In this document: positions 34,855-44,093 of the stretch, piece by piece
Layout of the letters: the number at the start of each line of letters is the position of its first letter
Position numbering within the stretch: position 1 is the stretch's first letter
Assembly: GCA_000739535.1 (NCBI GenBank)
Contig: DF820465.1
Span: forward strand, 323,304 to 387,303
Direction: 5' to 3'
Origin: Candidatus Vecturithrix granuli
GTDB lineage: Bacteria; Moduliflexota; Moduliflexia; Moduliflexales; Moduliflexaceae
DNA length: 64,000 nucleotides
Position numbers and translations under genes: made by a program
Notes under the pieces: model-generated
The model's input: the letters and a program-made list of their open reading frames with translations, nothing else
The model's database searches: none
Told to the model about the DNA's origin: nothing

Positions 34855-35637
34855 CTACCTGGTGGTTAAAATGATTCGAAAGACTTCGGCGCGTCGATTT
34901 TTTGCCCTGCCCTCCGTAGTTTCATTCGGAGCAATCGGCTGTTTCTCTCCATAAGACCGGGTAATGAGGCGGTCAGCATCGATCTGCCAGGTTTTGATTA
35001 GATAATTTTTCACTGCCTCTGCCCGGCGTTTCCCCAGACGTTCATTGTTTTGCTCATTCCCAATATAATCAGTGTGTCCTTCGATCAACACTGAATATTC
35101 AGGATTTTGCAAGACTTTTTCAGCAATGCCATCAAGTTCAGTTTTGGCAGTAGCGTCAAGATTGGCTTTGGCAAACTCGAAATGTACCATCGTATCAAGC
35201 GCACAGTTACACAATACTTTGACTTCAACCGAGCGCGTGACTGAGCATTCTCCATCGGTTACTACGCCTCGAACGGTATAGACTTTTTCGGGATCTTCTA
35301 TCGTTTGACAGGTTGGGGTATGCCATACGGCCCGATGCCCTGTTTCAAAGGATTGTCCCTCGATTTCCCACAGATAGCTTAATTGATCTGACTGAGGAGC
35401 CGTGGCTGCCAATTCTAGCGAGACCGGATCGCCGCATTTGGCGGTTAGAGGCGTCACGGTGAACACAGTAATTGATGGACACCAACCCTCGCCTTCAGCA
35501 CCTCTCTGGGCCGCAATGTCTCTTCCCATAATCCTCTGCGTCAGATCAGAGGTCTGGGTACATCCTGACATGATCAGAATAAGAAGAAGTATTCCTGCTA
35601 CGTCAATGCCTATTCTTGTTGCTGTGTATTTTCCCAT
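34855..35637 (-). CDS. OmpA/Pal-family outer-membrane lipoprotein
   Basis: 260 residues. The lipobox is LILIMSGCTQTSD (Cys about 26). Residues about 50-140 form an immunoglobulin-like/PKD-type domain (CGDPVSLELAATAPQSDQLSYLWEIEG). The C-terminal OmpA domain (about 150-255) has HFEFAKANLDATAKTELDGIA, LIEGHTDYIGNEQNNERLG and NRRAEVFRI, which bind peptidoglycan diaminopimelate. It probably ties the outer membrane to the wall. First gene of the run with LolC/E, a fitting partner since LolC/E sorts lipoproteins. Confidence 0.92.
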   Translation of the reverse strand: MGKYTATRIGIDVAGILLLILIMSGCTQTSDLTQRIMGRDIAAQRGAEGEGWCPSITVFTVTPLTAKCGDPVSLELAATAPQSDQLSYLWEIEGQSFETGHRAVWHTPTCQTIEDPEKVYTVRGVVTDGECSVTRSVEVKVLCNCALDTMVHFEFAKANLDATAKTELDGIAEKVLQNPEYSVLIEGHTDYIGNEQNNERLGKRRAEAVKNYLIKTWQIDADRLITRSYGEKQPIAPNETTEGRAKNRRAEVFRIILTTR

Positions 35638-35944
35638 ACAAAACCTCGCTATTAGAGATGTTAACGGACATCAGGATGTTATTGATGTGCATTTTCATCA
35701 CCAGATGCCCTGCCAGTAATCGAACGTATGCTATGGTTAGAACACAATATCATAAAGTTTATCTTGGTTCTTCAAATTTTGTCAAAAGAAAATTGCAGAA
35801 TTTAATAAGGAGATAATAGATTATAAGCCGCGATGAAGCCATGTGGCTTTTTTATTGACACAGACCCAGGGTGTTTCTATACACTGACTTGCTTGTAAAA
35901 GCTCGACTGCATCGCTAATTATCAGAGGTGAAAAAGAAACACAC
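35638..35944. other. Divergent intergenic region between the OmpA lipoprotein gene and ribF
   Basis: About 300 bases. It holds the ribF promoter (listed separately), a short AAGCC/GGCTT hairpin with T-tract at about 35835-35853, and no FMN-riboswitch-like conserved blocks. Confidence 0.5.
35855..35883 (+). promoter_or_regulatory. Promoter of ribF
   Basis: TTGACA (35855-35860) and TATACA (35878-35883) with exactly 17 bases between; about 60 bases before the ribF ATG. Confidence 0.65.
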
Positions 35945-36889
35945 ATGAAAATTTTTTCAACGCTCCAGGAGGTTACAGAAATTTTTCCAACTCCTATTCT
36001 GACTATGGGAAATTTTGATGGAGTTCATTTCGGACATCAACATATTTTTCGGTTAGTTTGCGAACGCGCCCAACACCTTCAGGGAACCTCGATGGTCTTG
36101 ACATTCGATCCCCATCCACAAAAAATTCTTTTTCCAGATCGGGAATTTTTTCTGATTAATCACATTGAAGAAAAAATCGAGATTCTTCGACAGATCGGGA
36201 TCGATGTCTTGGTGTGCATGAAATTTACACTGGCATTCTCGCAACAGAATCCGAAAGATTTTGTCCGTGAGGTGCTTGTCAACACGTTACACGTTCATGA
36301 AATTTACGTTGGATATGACAGTCGGTTTGGGCAACATCAACAAGGCGACCCAGAGGCGTTAATCCGTTGGGGACAATTCTATGGGTTTGGCGTCACCATT
36401 ATTCCACCTATTAGCAAAGATGGTAGCATTGTGAGCAGCACCAAAATTCGACAATTGATCCGCGAGGGAAATCTTGAAGAGGCCAGTCGTTTGCTCAATC
36501 GTCCGTATGCCATTGATGGGCGTGTGATTTCAGGCGTCCGACGCGGTTCGACGCTCTTAGGCTATCCAACAGCCAATATAGAAATTCTTCACGAACTGAT
36601 TCCAAAACGAGGGGTTTATATCTGTCGGGTCCTCTGGAAAACCTACAGCTATTCTGCGGTGGTCAATATTGGGGTCAATCCCACGTTTCACCATCAGCAC
36701 ACCTCCGTAGAAGCGCACCTGCTCGATTTTCAAGGAAATCTCTACGGAGAACGCCTGAAAGTCATTTTTCTCAAACGTATTCGGGATGAAATTTCTTTTC
36801 CGGATCATAACGCCTTAGCAGCACAAATAGCGCAAGATGTTTGCACTGCTAAGGCATATTTTACTCATCAAGATTCTTGTTCAACGTAA
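35945..36889 (+). CDS. ribF: Bifunctional riboflavin kinase/FAD synthetase
   Basis: 314 residues. It phosphorylates riboflavin to FMN and adenylates FMN to FAD in the cytoplasm. The N-terminal FAD-synthetase domain has TMGNFDGVHFGHQHIF (the nucleotidyl-transferase GXFDGVHXGH motif), FDPHPQKILFP and IVSSTKIRQLIREG; the C-terminal flavokinase domain has GRVISGVRRGSTLLGYPTAN, VVNIGVNPTF and EAHLLDF. The start ATG matches the family. Its 3' end overlaps the convergent DksA-like gene by 22 bases. Confidence 0.95.
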   Translation: MKIFSTLQEVTEIFPTPILTMGNFDGVHFGHQHIFRLVCERAQHLQGTSMVLTFDPHPQKILFPDREFFLINHIEEKIEILRQIGIDVLVCMKFTLAFSQQNPKDFVREVLVNTLHVHEIYVGYDSRFGQHQQGDPEALIRWGQFYGFGVTIIPPISKDGSIVSSTKIRQLIREGNLEEASRLLNRPYAIDGRVISGVRRGSTLLGYPTANIEILHELIPKRGVYICRVLWKTYSYSAVVNIGVNPTFHHQHTSVEAHLLDFQGNLYGERLKVIFLKRIRDEISFPDHNALAAQIAQDVCTAKAYFTHQDSCST

Positions 36890-37233
36890 ATGCGCAATTT
36901 TTTCTGCCGCTCTTGTTTGGCTTTACAATCAAGGCATAAGTGTGTAAATGGGAGGGCCATTAATCGCTCTATCTCAATATCATCGCCGCATTCATCGCAC
37001 TCGCCATAGGTGTCCTCTTTGATCCGTTTTAAGGCTTCATCAATATTCTGAAGTTTTTCTCGTTCCCGTTCTTCAAAAATATAATTCAGTTCATGTTCCA
37101 GGCTGTCGGTTGCAATATCAATAAAATCTCCTCGCAGATCTCCTATTTCCCCCTTTTTCCCCCTGATCTTTTGTAAGATTTCTCGTTTTTGTTCTAGCAA
37201 CATCATGCGAACTTGTTCGAATCGTTCATCCAT
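36868..37233 (-). CDS. DksA/TraR-family zinc-finger protein
   Basis: 121 residues. An N-terminal coiled coil (about 1-70, EREREKLQNIDEALKRI) and a C4 zinc finger (CDECGDDIEIERLMALPFTH LCLDC pattern, about 76-105) match the DksA/TraR group, which bind RNA polymerase through the secondary channel and mediate the stringent response or other stress control. Whether it is true DksA or a paralogue cannot be told: the coiled-coil tip residues D-X-X-D/A are not clear here. AGAGGATTT precedes the ATG. A possible leader hairpin lies upstream. Confidence 0.88.
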   Translation of the reverse strand: MDERFEQVRMMLLEQKREILQKIRGKKGEIGDLRGDFIDIATDSLEHELNYIFEEREREKLQNIDEALKRIKEDTYGECDECGDDIEIERLMALPFTHLCLDCKAKQERQKKLRIYVEQES

Positions 37234-37250
37234 AAATCCTCTCTATTCGC

Positions 37251-37290
37251 TTCAGGGAGTAACAAAACCATCGTTTTTGCTCATCCCTGA
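37251..37290 (-). other. Possible leader hairpin of the DksA-like gene
   Basis: TTCAGGGAGTAACAAAA and TTTTTGCTCATCCCTGA can pair with few mismatches, 18 bases upstream of the start codon on the minus strand, just before the ribosome site. It has no T-tract, so it is a leader structure rather than a terminator, if real. Confidence 0.35.
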
Positions 37291-37528
37291 GAGCGCGATC
37301 CTTTTCCTGCGTTATAATTAATTGATCTTGACTTGCCCTGAATTCATATTTTTGCGTTCTCTTGAACAAGGGCATAAACGCTAAGAATCGTTGTAATAGA
37401 AGTCAAGGAAATTTTTCGGTTATGATATAAATTTTAATAACTCCTTGTATTATCAGAAGATAGACGGAACTTATGTGTGAGGTGAATGGTGAAAGAACAT
37501 CAACAACCACCTTTCATGACGCCTGGGT

Positions 37529-37960
37529 TCATTGTAACGCAATAATTTTTTTTTGCAGATAACACATTACATCCATAGTCGTAAGAATGCCAGCCACCTT
37601 TTCCTGGTCATTTAAAACAACCAGGCGATGGTTTTTCTCCGTACACATTTTATCGATAACCTTTGCGAGCGGATCGGTTTCATGTACGCATGAAATTTCC
37701 GGCACCATAATATCTTGCACATACCCTCCCGTTTCTTCCAGGCGAGAATCCAAATAATCTTCAGAGTGTAAGTCGAGTTCGACGATGTCGGTTTGTGACA
37801 CAAACCCGATGACATTTTCTTCACTATCCAGAACCGGAGCACCAGTAATAAGATTTTCAATAAAAATACTTGAAAGTTCCTTAATACTCGTTTTCGGATA
37901 CACACAGATGACATGTTTTGTCATGACATCACGCGCCAGAGTGTTCAATAAAAACTCCAC
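37529..37960 (-). CDS. Stand-alone paired CBS-domain protein
   Basis: 143 residues that consist almost entirely of two CBS motifs (about 10-60: ARDVMTKHVICVYPKTSIKEL ... GFVSQTDIV; about 80-135: VQDIMVPEISCVHETDPLAKV ... AGILTTMDVM). CBS pairs bind adenosine nucleotides or NAD and tune partner proteins. No partner is obvious; the nearest genes are the DksA-like and PHP genes on the same strand. AAAGGAGGAGAATCC precedes the start. Confidence 0.88.
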   Translation of the reverse strand: MEFLLNTLARDVMTKHVICVYPKTSIKELSSIFIENLITGAPVLDSEENVIGFVSQTDIVELDLHSEDYLDSRLEETGGYVQDIMVPEISCVHETDPLAKVIDKMCTEKNHRLVVLNDQEKVAGILTTMDVMCYLQKKIIALQ

Positions 37961-37981
37961 GGATTCTCCTCCTTTTTCTAT

Positions 37982-38035
37982 ACACTTCGACTTCGCTCAG
38001 TGTGCGGCGGTAGTCGAGCGGAGTCGAGACACGTG
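37982..38035. repeat. TCGAGCGGAGTCGA-type repeat, second copy
   Basis: A small hairpin CACTTCGACTTCGCTCAGTG and the inverted word TCGAGCGGAGTCGA stand side by side, as inside the element at 13875-13991. It lies between the CBS and PHP genes. Confidence 0.75.
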
Positions 38036-38055
38036 CAATTAAACTCTATGTCAAG

Positions 38056-38874
38056 TTATGCCAGGTTGACAGCCTCTAAAAACGGCTGAATCCGGGCTGA
38101 GTCAACATAAAAATTTCCAAGATTTTGCATCTGGTTATAGCCATGCCAATCAGAACCTCCGGTGATCAGAAGCTTCTTATCTTTCACCACTGTTTCAAGA
38201 TAAAATTCTTCAATGGCAGAGCGCGACACTTTAAATATTTCTACCCCTTGAAGTCCAAAGGCAATCAATGTATCAATATGTCGGTCGAACAGATCAATTG
38301 TGGGATGTGCGAACACCGGAACCCCTCCAGCCTCCAAAATAATTTGAATAGCCTGTTGAGGCGGAATAAAATCCTTGGGTACAAGCGTTTGAATATCATA
38401 ACTCAGATAGCGATCAAACGCTTCTCGAATAGTCCGAACATAGCCGCGTTTCACCAATAACCGGGCAATGTGCATACGCCCCAGACTCTCGGTACAATAT
38501 CCATTTTTCACCTCTTCCAGTGATATGCGAATCCCTGCATATTGCAGCCGATTCAGAATTCGTCCCACGCGTCTCTTGCGTCGACGTTGGGCTTTCGTCA
38601 GAAGCTGCTGCATTGCAGGATGACATTCATCAATTCCATATCCTAAAATATGCACTTCATCGCAATCAAGGCACGTGCTCAATTCAACGCCGGCGAGCAA
38701 TTTCACCGTACTCCAGGTTTGGATCGCCTTTTTTGCTTCCAGAATTCCGGTCATCGTATCATGATCCGTCAAGGAAATAATATCTAAGTGACTGTACGCA
38801 GAATACTGAACAATAGTAGAAGGCGAATATTTTCCATCAGAAAGATTTGAGTGGATATGAAGATCGACCTTCAT
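38056..38874 (-). CDS. PHP-domain phosphoesterase (RNase AM/TrpH-like)
   Basis: 272 residues. The PHP metal-binding motifs are VDLHIHSNLSDGKYSP at the N-terminus, SLTDHDTMTGI, GVELSTCLDCDEVHILGYG and, at the end, GGSDWHG. The family hydrolyses 3',5'-bisphosphonucleotides or trims RNA 5' ends. Length and motif order match the YciV/TrpH group. Same strand as the CBS gene but separated by a repeat, so co-transcription is unsure. Confidence 0.9.
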   Translation of the reverse strand: MKVDLHIHSNLSDGKYSPSTIVQYSAYSHLDIISLTDHDTMTGILEAKKAIQTWSTVKLLAGVELSTCLDCDEVHILGYGIDECHPAMQQLLTKAQRRRKRRVGRILNRLQYAGIRISLEEVKNGYCTESLGRMHIARLLVKRGYVRTIREAFDRYLSYDIQTLVPKDFIPPQQAIQIILEAGGVPVFAHPTIDLFDRHIDTLIAFGLQGVEIFKVSRSAIEEFYLETVVKDKKLLITGGSDWHGYNQMQNLGNFYVDSARIQPFLEAVNLA

Positions 38875-39277
38875 GTATTCTCCCAGTATTTACGTTGAAA
38901 AATTCAGAGTAAATTGCCACAATCCCTTTCACCATGATGAGAGAGAAAAAACCTGTCAACGGAAAATAACTCTTCTTAGAAAATAATTACTTGTCACGCG
39001 CCTATTGATTCACCTATTGGTTTATGTAATAGTTTTCTTCGTGAAAATCAATACTTTGTCAGCGAAAAAGTATATTTTTCTTTTTGAATAATCTTTTGAA
39101 AATTTCCTTGCAAAAATTTCATGTTGGTTCTTTTACTTTCAGAGTATAAATGCAGCCACGAAAGTGAACAAAAGAATTTTTCTATTGACAATTTTTAAGA
39201 ATCTGGATAATTGGCGGAAAGTCAAGAGTTGTATTCATACACAAAATATCCATTTTACGTCTCAAGGAGGTAATTTT
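38875..39277. other. AT-rich region upstream of the TAXI transporter
   Basis: About 400 bases, very AT-rich. A TATAAA box lies at about 39147 with only a poor -35 match. The in-frame ATG at 39164 would add 38 residues lacking any family match and has no ribosome site. No GG/GC pair of the sigma-54 type was found by eye. Confidence 0.45.
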
Positions 39278-40291
39278 ATGAGATCAAAATATCTTGGTGT
39301 GACAATCCTTGTTGTAATGCTTGCTGTCATGGTTGTTCCAACAACAACCTATGCTGAAACGAAATTTTTTGCGATTGCGACAGGTGGCACGGCGGGCACA
39401 TATTATCCGCTTGGCGGCGCGTTAGCGCAGGCATTGAGCAGTAAAATTGAAGACCTGGAAGTGACCGCCCAAACCGGAAATGCCTCGGTTGCCAACTGTA
39501 ATCTGATCAATGATCACGAAATCGAATCGGCCTTTGTACAAAACAACGTGGCGTACTGGGCGTACACGGCTACTGGCGTGTTCGAAGGTAAAGAACCGAT
39601 AGAAAACCTGCGCGCAATTGCCTCACTGTATCCTGAGGTGTTTCAGCTTGTCGCGACAAAAAGCTCGGGGATTAAATCATTTGCCGATCTGAAGGGAAAA
39701 CGAGTTTCTCCCGGAGATCGAGGCAGTGGCACGGAATCTGATTTCCGTAGTATGACCAAAGTTCTGGGCATGAGCTATGACGATTTCGGCAGCGTGGATT
39801 ATTTAAGTCTGGGCGGGGCTGTGGAGCGAATGAAAGACGGACAGGTCGATTTCTTGATTTTTACCGGTGGTTATCCGACCTCCGGGATTATTGATCTGGG
39901 AACCTCTGTGGATTTAACCTACATCTCCATTCCGGATGAAGAACGTGCGAAAATCAAAGAAGCTCTGCCTTATGTGATTGAACTCGTCATCCCGGCCGGT
40001 ACGTATCCTGGTCAGGAAGAAGATGTGAAAACCTTGAGTGTGGTGGCGCAGTGGGTCGTTGATGCCGATGTATCAGACGATCTGGTCTATGAAATTACCA
40101 AAGCGCTGTGGGAAAAAGGCGAAGTGAAAAAAGGAAGCAGCAAAGGCCAGATGAAAACCGGGGCCGAAATCATGGCTGAAGTGCATGCCAAAGGCAAAGA
40201 AGTTACCCTGGAAACAGCACTCGCTGGAAACGCAATTCCGCTGCATGCGGGCGCTGAGAAATATTACAAGGAAATCGGGGTGGTTAAATAA
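39278..40291 (+). CDS. TAXI-family TRAP transporter solute-binding protein
   Basis: 337 residues from ATG 39278, which has CAAGGAGGTAATTTT upstream and begins a clean signal peptide (YLGVTILVVMLAVMVVPTT, cleavage near TYA). Periplasmic solute receptor of the TAXI group: FFAIATGGTAGTYYPLGGAL, AQTGNASVANCNLIND, YPEVFQLVATKSSGIKSFADLKGK and RVSPGDRGSGTE are its conserved blocks. TAXI transporters take up glutamate, 2-oxo acids or other carboxylates with sodium; the ligand is unknown here. Followed by a hairpin and the fused permease gene. Confidence 0.95.
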   Translation: MRSKYLGVTILVVMLAVMVVPTTTYAETKFFAIATGGTAGTYYPLGGALAQALSSKIEDLEVTAQTGNASVANCNLINDHEIESAFVQNNVAYWAYTATGVFEGKEPIENLRAIASLYPEVFQLVATKSSGIKSFADLKGKRVSPGDRGSGTESDFRSMTKVLGMSYDDFGSVDYLSLGGAVERMKDGQVDFLIFTGGYPTSGIIDLGTSVDLTYISIPDEERAKIKEALPYVIELVIPAGTYPGQEEDVKTLSVVAQWVVDADVSDDLVYEITKALWEKGEVKKGSSKGQMKTGAEIMAEVHAKGKEVTLETALAGNAIPLHAGAEKYYKEIGVVK

Positions 40292-40323
40292 GCGTAAAAT
40301 CGCGCTGATACCCTTTTTTTCTC

Positions 40324-40376
40324 ACAAGAGATTCTCTGGTTGCACCTGCGTTGCGGACACTGGAGAGTCTCTTCTT
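40324..40376 (+). terminator. Hairpin between the TAXI receptor and permease genes
   Basis: CAAGAGATTCTCTGG and CTGGAGAGTCTCTTC pair with two mismatches, ending in a T run. It may reduce read-through so that the receptor is made in excess over the permease, as is common for binding-protein transporters (inference). Confidence 0.6.
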
Positions 40377-40445
40377 TTTTAAAGATGTCTGTTGTGGAGT
40401 TGAGATGCGTGTCTTTCTTCATCCTTTACGTAAGGAGGCAGAGCT

Positions 40446-43289
40446 GTGAATACGAACAATCATAAAGACTATCGTGAACAATCTTCTCAGCCTTCCGAAC
40501 CGATAGCAGACCATGAACCCTTATTAAATGGAGTGCAAGAGTTATCGGAAGAAGAAAAGAAGAAACTGATTGAAAAGTATGATGCAGAATCTCGGTATCG
40601 TCACGTCGTCGGTTGGACCAAGCGGCTCGTAGCCGTGATGGCGATTATACTGTCATTTATTGCCTTATATACGGCGGGATTCGGACTGCCGCCAGAATGG
40701 ATCCATCGTTGTGTGTACCTCACCTTTGTGCTGTCATTGGTCTTTCTGCTGTATCCGATTAACCCGGGGGCCAGTTGGAAACCCATTCCCCTGATTTTAG
40801 ATGGGTGTTATGGCCTGATAGGGGCCACACTGATTACCATTATCGTCAAAAACCTGATCAAGGATCCGGGGCCGGGGATTCCGGTAATTTTTGTATTATG
40901 CGCCGTCACTCTCTTTTATTTCAAGATCCGTACCCTCTTAGCAGCGCGTACCATTGTGTTCTGTGATCTTGCGGTGAGCGCAAGCGGCTTCATTATGCTG
41001 CTGGATTTCACTTGGAAATTGTTGCAAGCTCCGAAGAATTTTACCGACACGACAACACTTGGCTTTCAATTGTTTCTATGGGCGATCCTGGTTGCATTGC
41101 ATGGAGTCTTGCTCAGTACGTTATACAGCTCCATCAAAAAAATAAAAATGGAGGCTCCCAGCCTCCCGAACCCTGACACGCCAACATATTTTGATTGGAT
41201 TTGCGCCATCCTCTGTGTGGCATTTTCCATGTATATTGTGGTCGATTACGAACAAATTATTTTTCGAGCCGGGGATGCGGTGCGATTGGATTTTATCATC
41301 GGGGCCGTTGCAATCGTCCTCGTACTGGAAGCCACCAGGAGATCGGTTGGGACACCTCTACCGGTGATCGGCTTGCTGGCGCTCATGATCGCCTTTTATG
41401 GTAGAAACATGGCTGGGATACCGGTGCTGCAATATTTCGCGCATCGGGGGTACTCGGTGCCTCGAATCATTGAGCACATGTATCTTGGAACAGAGGGCAT
41501 TTATGGCATTCCGACCGGAGTCGTGGCGACGTATGTGTTCCATTTTGTGTTGTTCGGATTGTTTATCTCGAAAACCGGTTTGGGGCAGTTGTTTATCGAT
41601 CTGGCGATGGCTCTTGCGGGCTGGAGCGCCGGGGGGCCGGCAAAGGTGGCAGTGATTTCCAGTGGATTTTTGGGCATGATCAGTGGAAGTTCTGTGGCGA
41701 ATACCGTGACAACAGGCGCATTTACAATTCCGCTCATGAAAAAGGTCGGCTATAAGCCGGATTTTGCCGGGGCTGTTGAGGCTTCAGCCTCGACCGGGGG
41801 CCAGATCACGCCGCCGATTATGGGCGCGGCGGCCTTTATTATGGCGGAATTTTTACAAATCCCCTATATTAAAATCGCAATCTGTGCAATTTTGCCGGCG
41901 CTAGTGCACTATTTTTCGGTGATCGCTCAGATTCATTTGGAAGCTGTCCGCGCTGGCATTAAAGGCGTTCCCCGGGAACAATTGCCCAAAGCAGGCAAGT
42001 TGCTGCGTGAAAACTATCTGCTGTTGTTGCCTCTGGTTCTGATCGTGTACTTGCTGCTTATCGGACGAACGCCATTTTTGGCGGCATTTTGGGCGATATT
42101 ACTCTCAGTATCGCAGGCCCAGGTTCATGACCGTACGAAGCCGTTTCTCTATACGATTCTGCTCTCTTTCCCATTCATGATGTGGCTGGAAATGCCAACG
42201 ACCGTGACAAAATTAGCTATCTTCTGGATTCTCTGGGCGGCAGTATTCGCCTATGGTATCTGGAAAACCTGGAAATCTTCGGATAATCTGGCAAATTGGG
42301 CGGCTCTGATCTTGAACCTTGCGATGCCCCTGATTGTCCTGGCAGGTTATCGCCTGTTCTATGCCGCCTTCGTAGCGCAAATAGGATTAATTGTTGTCGG
42401 GATGTTTTACAAAGAAACCAATATGAGCCTGCAAGATTTTCTGGCGGCGATGGAAGGCGGCGCTCGCAATGCGCTTTCAGTTGGCGCGGCAGTGGCTACC
42501 GTCGGTTTTATTGTGGGCACCACAGTGTTGACCGGCCTGGGTTTAAAGTTCTCGCAGATCACGATTGATATGTCAGCCGGATTGGCCGATCTGGTCAACC
42601 CGCTGTTTTTCGGCCTGTTTTCCTCAAATCAACTGATTTTGTTCTTCACGCTTGTGATGACAGGAATCGCCTGTATCATTCTGGGGATGGGCGTACCGAC
42701 TACGGCGCAATATATTATCACCTCGATGATTGCGGCGCCGGCTATCAGTCAAATTTTACCAGATGCCATGATCCCCTCTTTGGTGAATGATCCGGAATTT
42801 CTGCAATTGGTGAAATATCTGCTGTCTCACATGTTTGTGTTGTATTATGGTATTCTGGCTGATGTGACCCCGCCCGTTGCTCTGGCAGCCTATGCGGCGG
42901 CCGGGATTTCAGGCGGAAATGCGTTTAAAACAGGCTTTCTGGCGTTTTATCTGTCGCTCGGAAAAGCCATGGTGCCGTTTTTCTTCATTTACACGCCGGC
43001 ATTGCTGCTCATGCCCTGGCTCTTGAAAAGTGAAGCTGGTTTGCCCATCTTTGCGTTGATCGGCACCTTGTTTACGCTCTGTATGGGAATTATCATGGTC
43101 AGTTGCGCTTTTTCCGGCTATTTTGTCGACGTCTTCAAGTGGTATGAATACCCGCTCTTTTTCCTGATAGCGATATTCTTCTTCTCACTTGAATTCTGGA
43201 CATCCTTTATTGCCCTGGCGTTAGCTGCTGCCGCGTATTTCTGGCAAAAGAAGCGCAAAGCGCATCGTGAACAATTTGCGCCAGCCTGA
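40446..43289 (+). CDS. TRAP transporter fused permease (DctQM type)
   Basis: 947 residues. A hydrophilic N-terminus (about 55 residues) precedes about 20 membrane helices: a 4-helix DctQ-like part (about 60-190) and the DctM part. GGPAKVAVISSGFLGMISGSSVANTV and EASASTGGQITPPIMGAAAF are the DctM signature blocks of TAXI-type fused permeases, repeated in diverged form as LGMGVPTTAQYI and DVTPPVALAAYAAAGISG. Start is GTG 40446 with AAGGAGGCAGAGCT upstream. It forms the membrane part of the TAXI system with the receptor at 39278. Confidence 0.95.
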   Translation: MNTNNHKDYREQSSQPSEPIADHEPLLNGVQELSEEEKKKLIEKYDAESRYRHVVGWTKRLVAVMAIILSFIALYTAGFGLPPEWIHRCVYLTFVLSLVFLLYPINPGASWKPIPLILDGCYGLIGATLITIIVKNLIKDPGPGIPVIFVLCAVTLFYFKIRTLLAARTIVFCDLAVSASGFIMLLDFTWKLLQAPKNFTDTTTLGFQLFLWAILVALHGVLLSTLYSSIKKIKMEAPSLPNPDTPTYFDWICAILCVAFSMYIVVDYEQIIFRAGDAVRLDFIIGAVAIVLVLEATRRSVGTPLPVIGLLALMIAFYGRNMAGIPVLQYFAHRGYSVPRIIEHMYLGTEGIYGIPTGVVATYVFHFVLFGLFISKTGLGQLFIDLAMALAGWSAGGPAKVAVISSGFLGMISGSSVANTVTTGAFTIPLMKKVGYKPDFAGAVEASASTGGQITPPIMGAAAFIMAEFLQIPYIKIAICAILPALVHYFSVIAQIHLEAVRAGIKGVPREQLPKAGKLLRENYLLLLPLVLIVYLLLIGRTPFLAAFWAILLSVSQAQVHDRTKPFLYTILLSFPFMMWLEMPTTVTKLAIFWILWAAVFAYGIWKTWKSSDNLANWAALILNLAMPLIVLAGYRLFYAAFVAQIGLIVVGMFYKETNMSLQDFLAAMEGGARNALSVGAAVATVGFIVGTTVLTGLGLKFSQITIDMSAGLADLVNPLFFGLFSSNQLILFFTLVMTGIACIILGMGVPTTAQYIITSMIAAPAISQILPDAMIPSLVNDPEFLQLVKYLLSHMFVLYYGILADVTPPVALAAYAAAGISGGNAFKTGFLAFYLSLGKAMVPFFFIYTPALLLMPWLLKSEAGLPIFALIGTLFTLCMGIIMVSCAFSGYFVDVFKWYEYPLFFLIAIFFFSLEFWTSFIALALAAAAYFWQKKRKAHREQFAPA

Positions 43290-43301
43290 GAATAACGTGT
43301 A

Positions 43302-43335
43302 AGAAACCGGGTTTTTTCGAAAAAACCCGGTTTCT
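43302..43335. terminator. ACCGGGTTT-family hairpin after the TRAP permease
   Basis: AGAAACCGGGTTTTTTCG is followed by its complement to 43335, a perfect stem of about 17 bp. It lies 13 bases after the permease stop codon, before the DUF1850 gene on the same strand. Confidence 0.85.
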
Positions 43336-43412
43336 ATGCCTGATCCCTATTTCAGCATAGGTACTGCCCTTATTTCAAATGATGGCAGCATTTCCTGGAG
43401 ATCATACATATC

Positions 43413-43946
43413 ATGCTCAGTACGCTGATCCCGGCTCTCCTGTTCTGGTTCGTTCTCCCGATTCATACTCTCACAGTGACAGACCTCTCTACCGGCGACG
43501 TGATTATCCGGTGCCCTATCGCCCCGGGCGATACGTTTAAAAGCGTCTATATTCATTCTTTAGAATTAACCCCGGTCTGGGAATATTTTCAGATCGATGC
43601 CCGCTATGACATCATTCTCACTGATACGCTCTATGAATCAACCGGAGCAGGGTTGCCCATTCCCATTGACGGACAGGATACGTTTAGAAAAGAAGGCAGA
43701 CAATTCCATATTTTCAATATTCAGCGGCGTCTTCCTGCAATTGTCTTACGCGTCAACTCCGCTTATGATAATTGTATTATGCTCAATGATACTCTTTCAT
43801 TCAATCTTTCAGACACGCTCGGCAATGCGGTTGTGCGGATCGAGACAAATGCAGAACCGCTCGGAGTGTTCACATTCCGCACCCTGTACCGTGATCTGGT
43901 TCACCACTTTGGAGATCATCGCTTGAAACGATGGCTTCCAGGGTGA
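43413..43946 (+). CDS. DUF1850-domain protein of the TAXI-TRAP system
   Basis: 177 residues with an N-terminal signal anchor (TLIPALLFWFVLP) and a DUF1850 domain: VYIHSLELTPVWEYFQI and DTLYESTGAGLPIP are the conserved HS-X-E and S-GAGLP blocks. DUF1850 proteins are regularly encoded with TAXI-TRAP transporters and their role is unknown. It lies behind a terminator-like hairpin and probably has its own weak signal or depends on read-through. No good ribosome site is seen before the ATG. Confidence 0.82.
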   Translation: MLSTLIPALLFWFVLPIHTLTVTDLSTGDVIIRCPIAPGDTFKSVYIHSLELTPVWEYFQIDARYDIILTDTLYESTGAGLPIPIDGQDTFRKEGRQFHIFNIQRRLPAIVLRVNSAYDNCIMLNDTLSFNLSDTLGNAVVRIETNAEPLGVFTFRTLYRDLVHHFGDHRLKRWLPG

Positions 43947-44093
43947 TGAGCATGTTGTGTTTTGGGACAGAAGTTCTTACTAACAGGGCTTGTCAGACAT
44001 TGTCGGACAAGTCTAAGTTGCCCAATAAGGCCACCCCAACCAGGGATATCCAAAGTACTAAAAACTTCTGTTCCAGAGCAGTAGGATTCCACT

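Noticed and set aside
35638..35944. FMN riboswitch upstream of ribF
   Set aside because: The conserved blocks of the RFN element are not seen; only a promoter and a small hairpin.
39164..39277. N-terminal extension of the TAXI receptor
   Set aside because: The internal ATG at 39278 has a perfect ribosome site and starts the signal peptide; the extension has neither.
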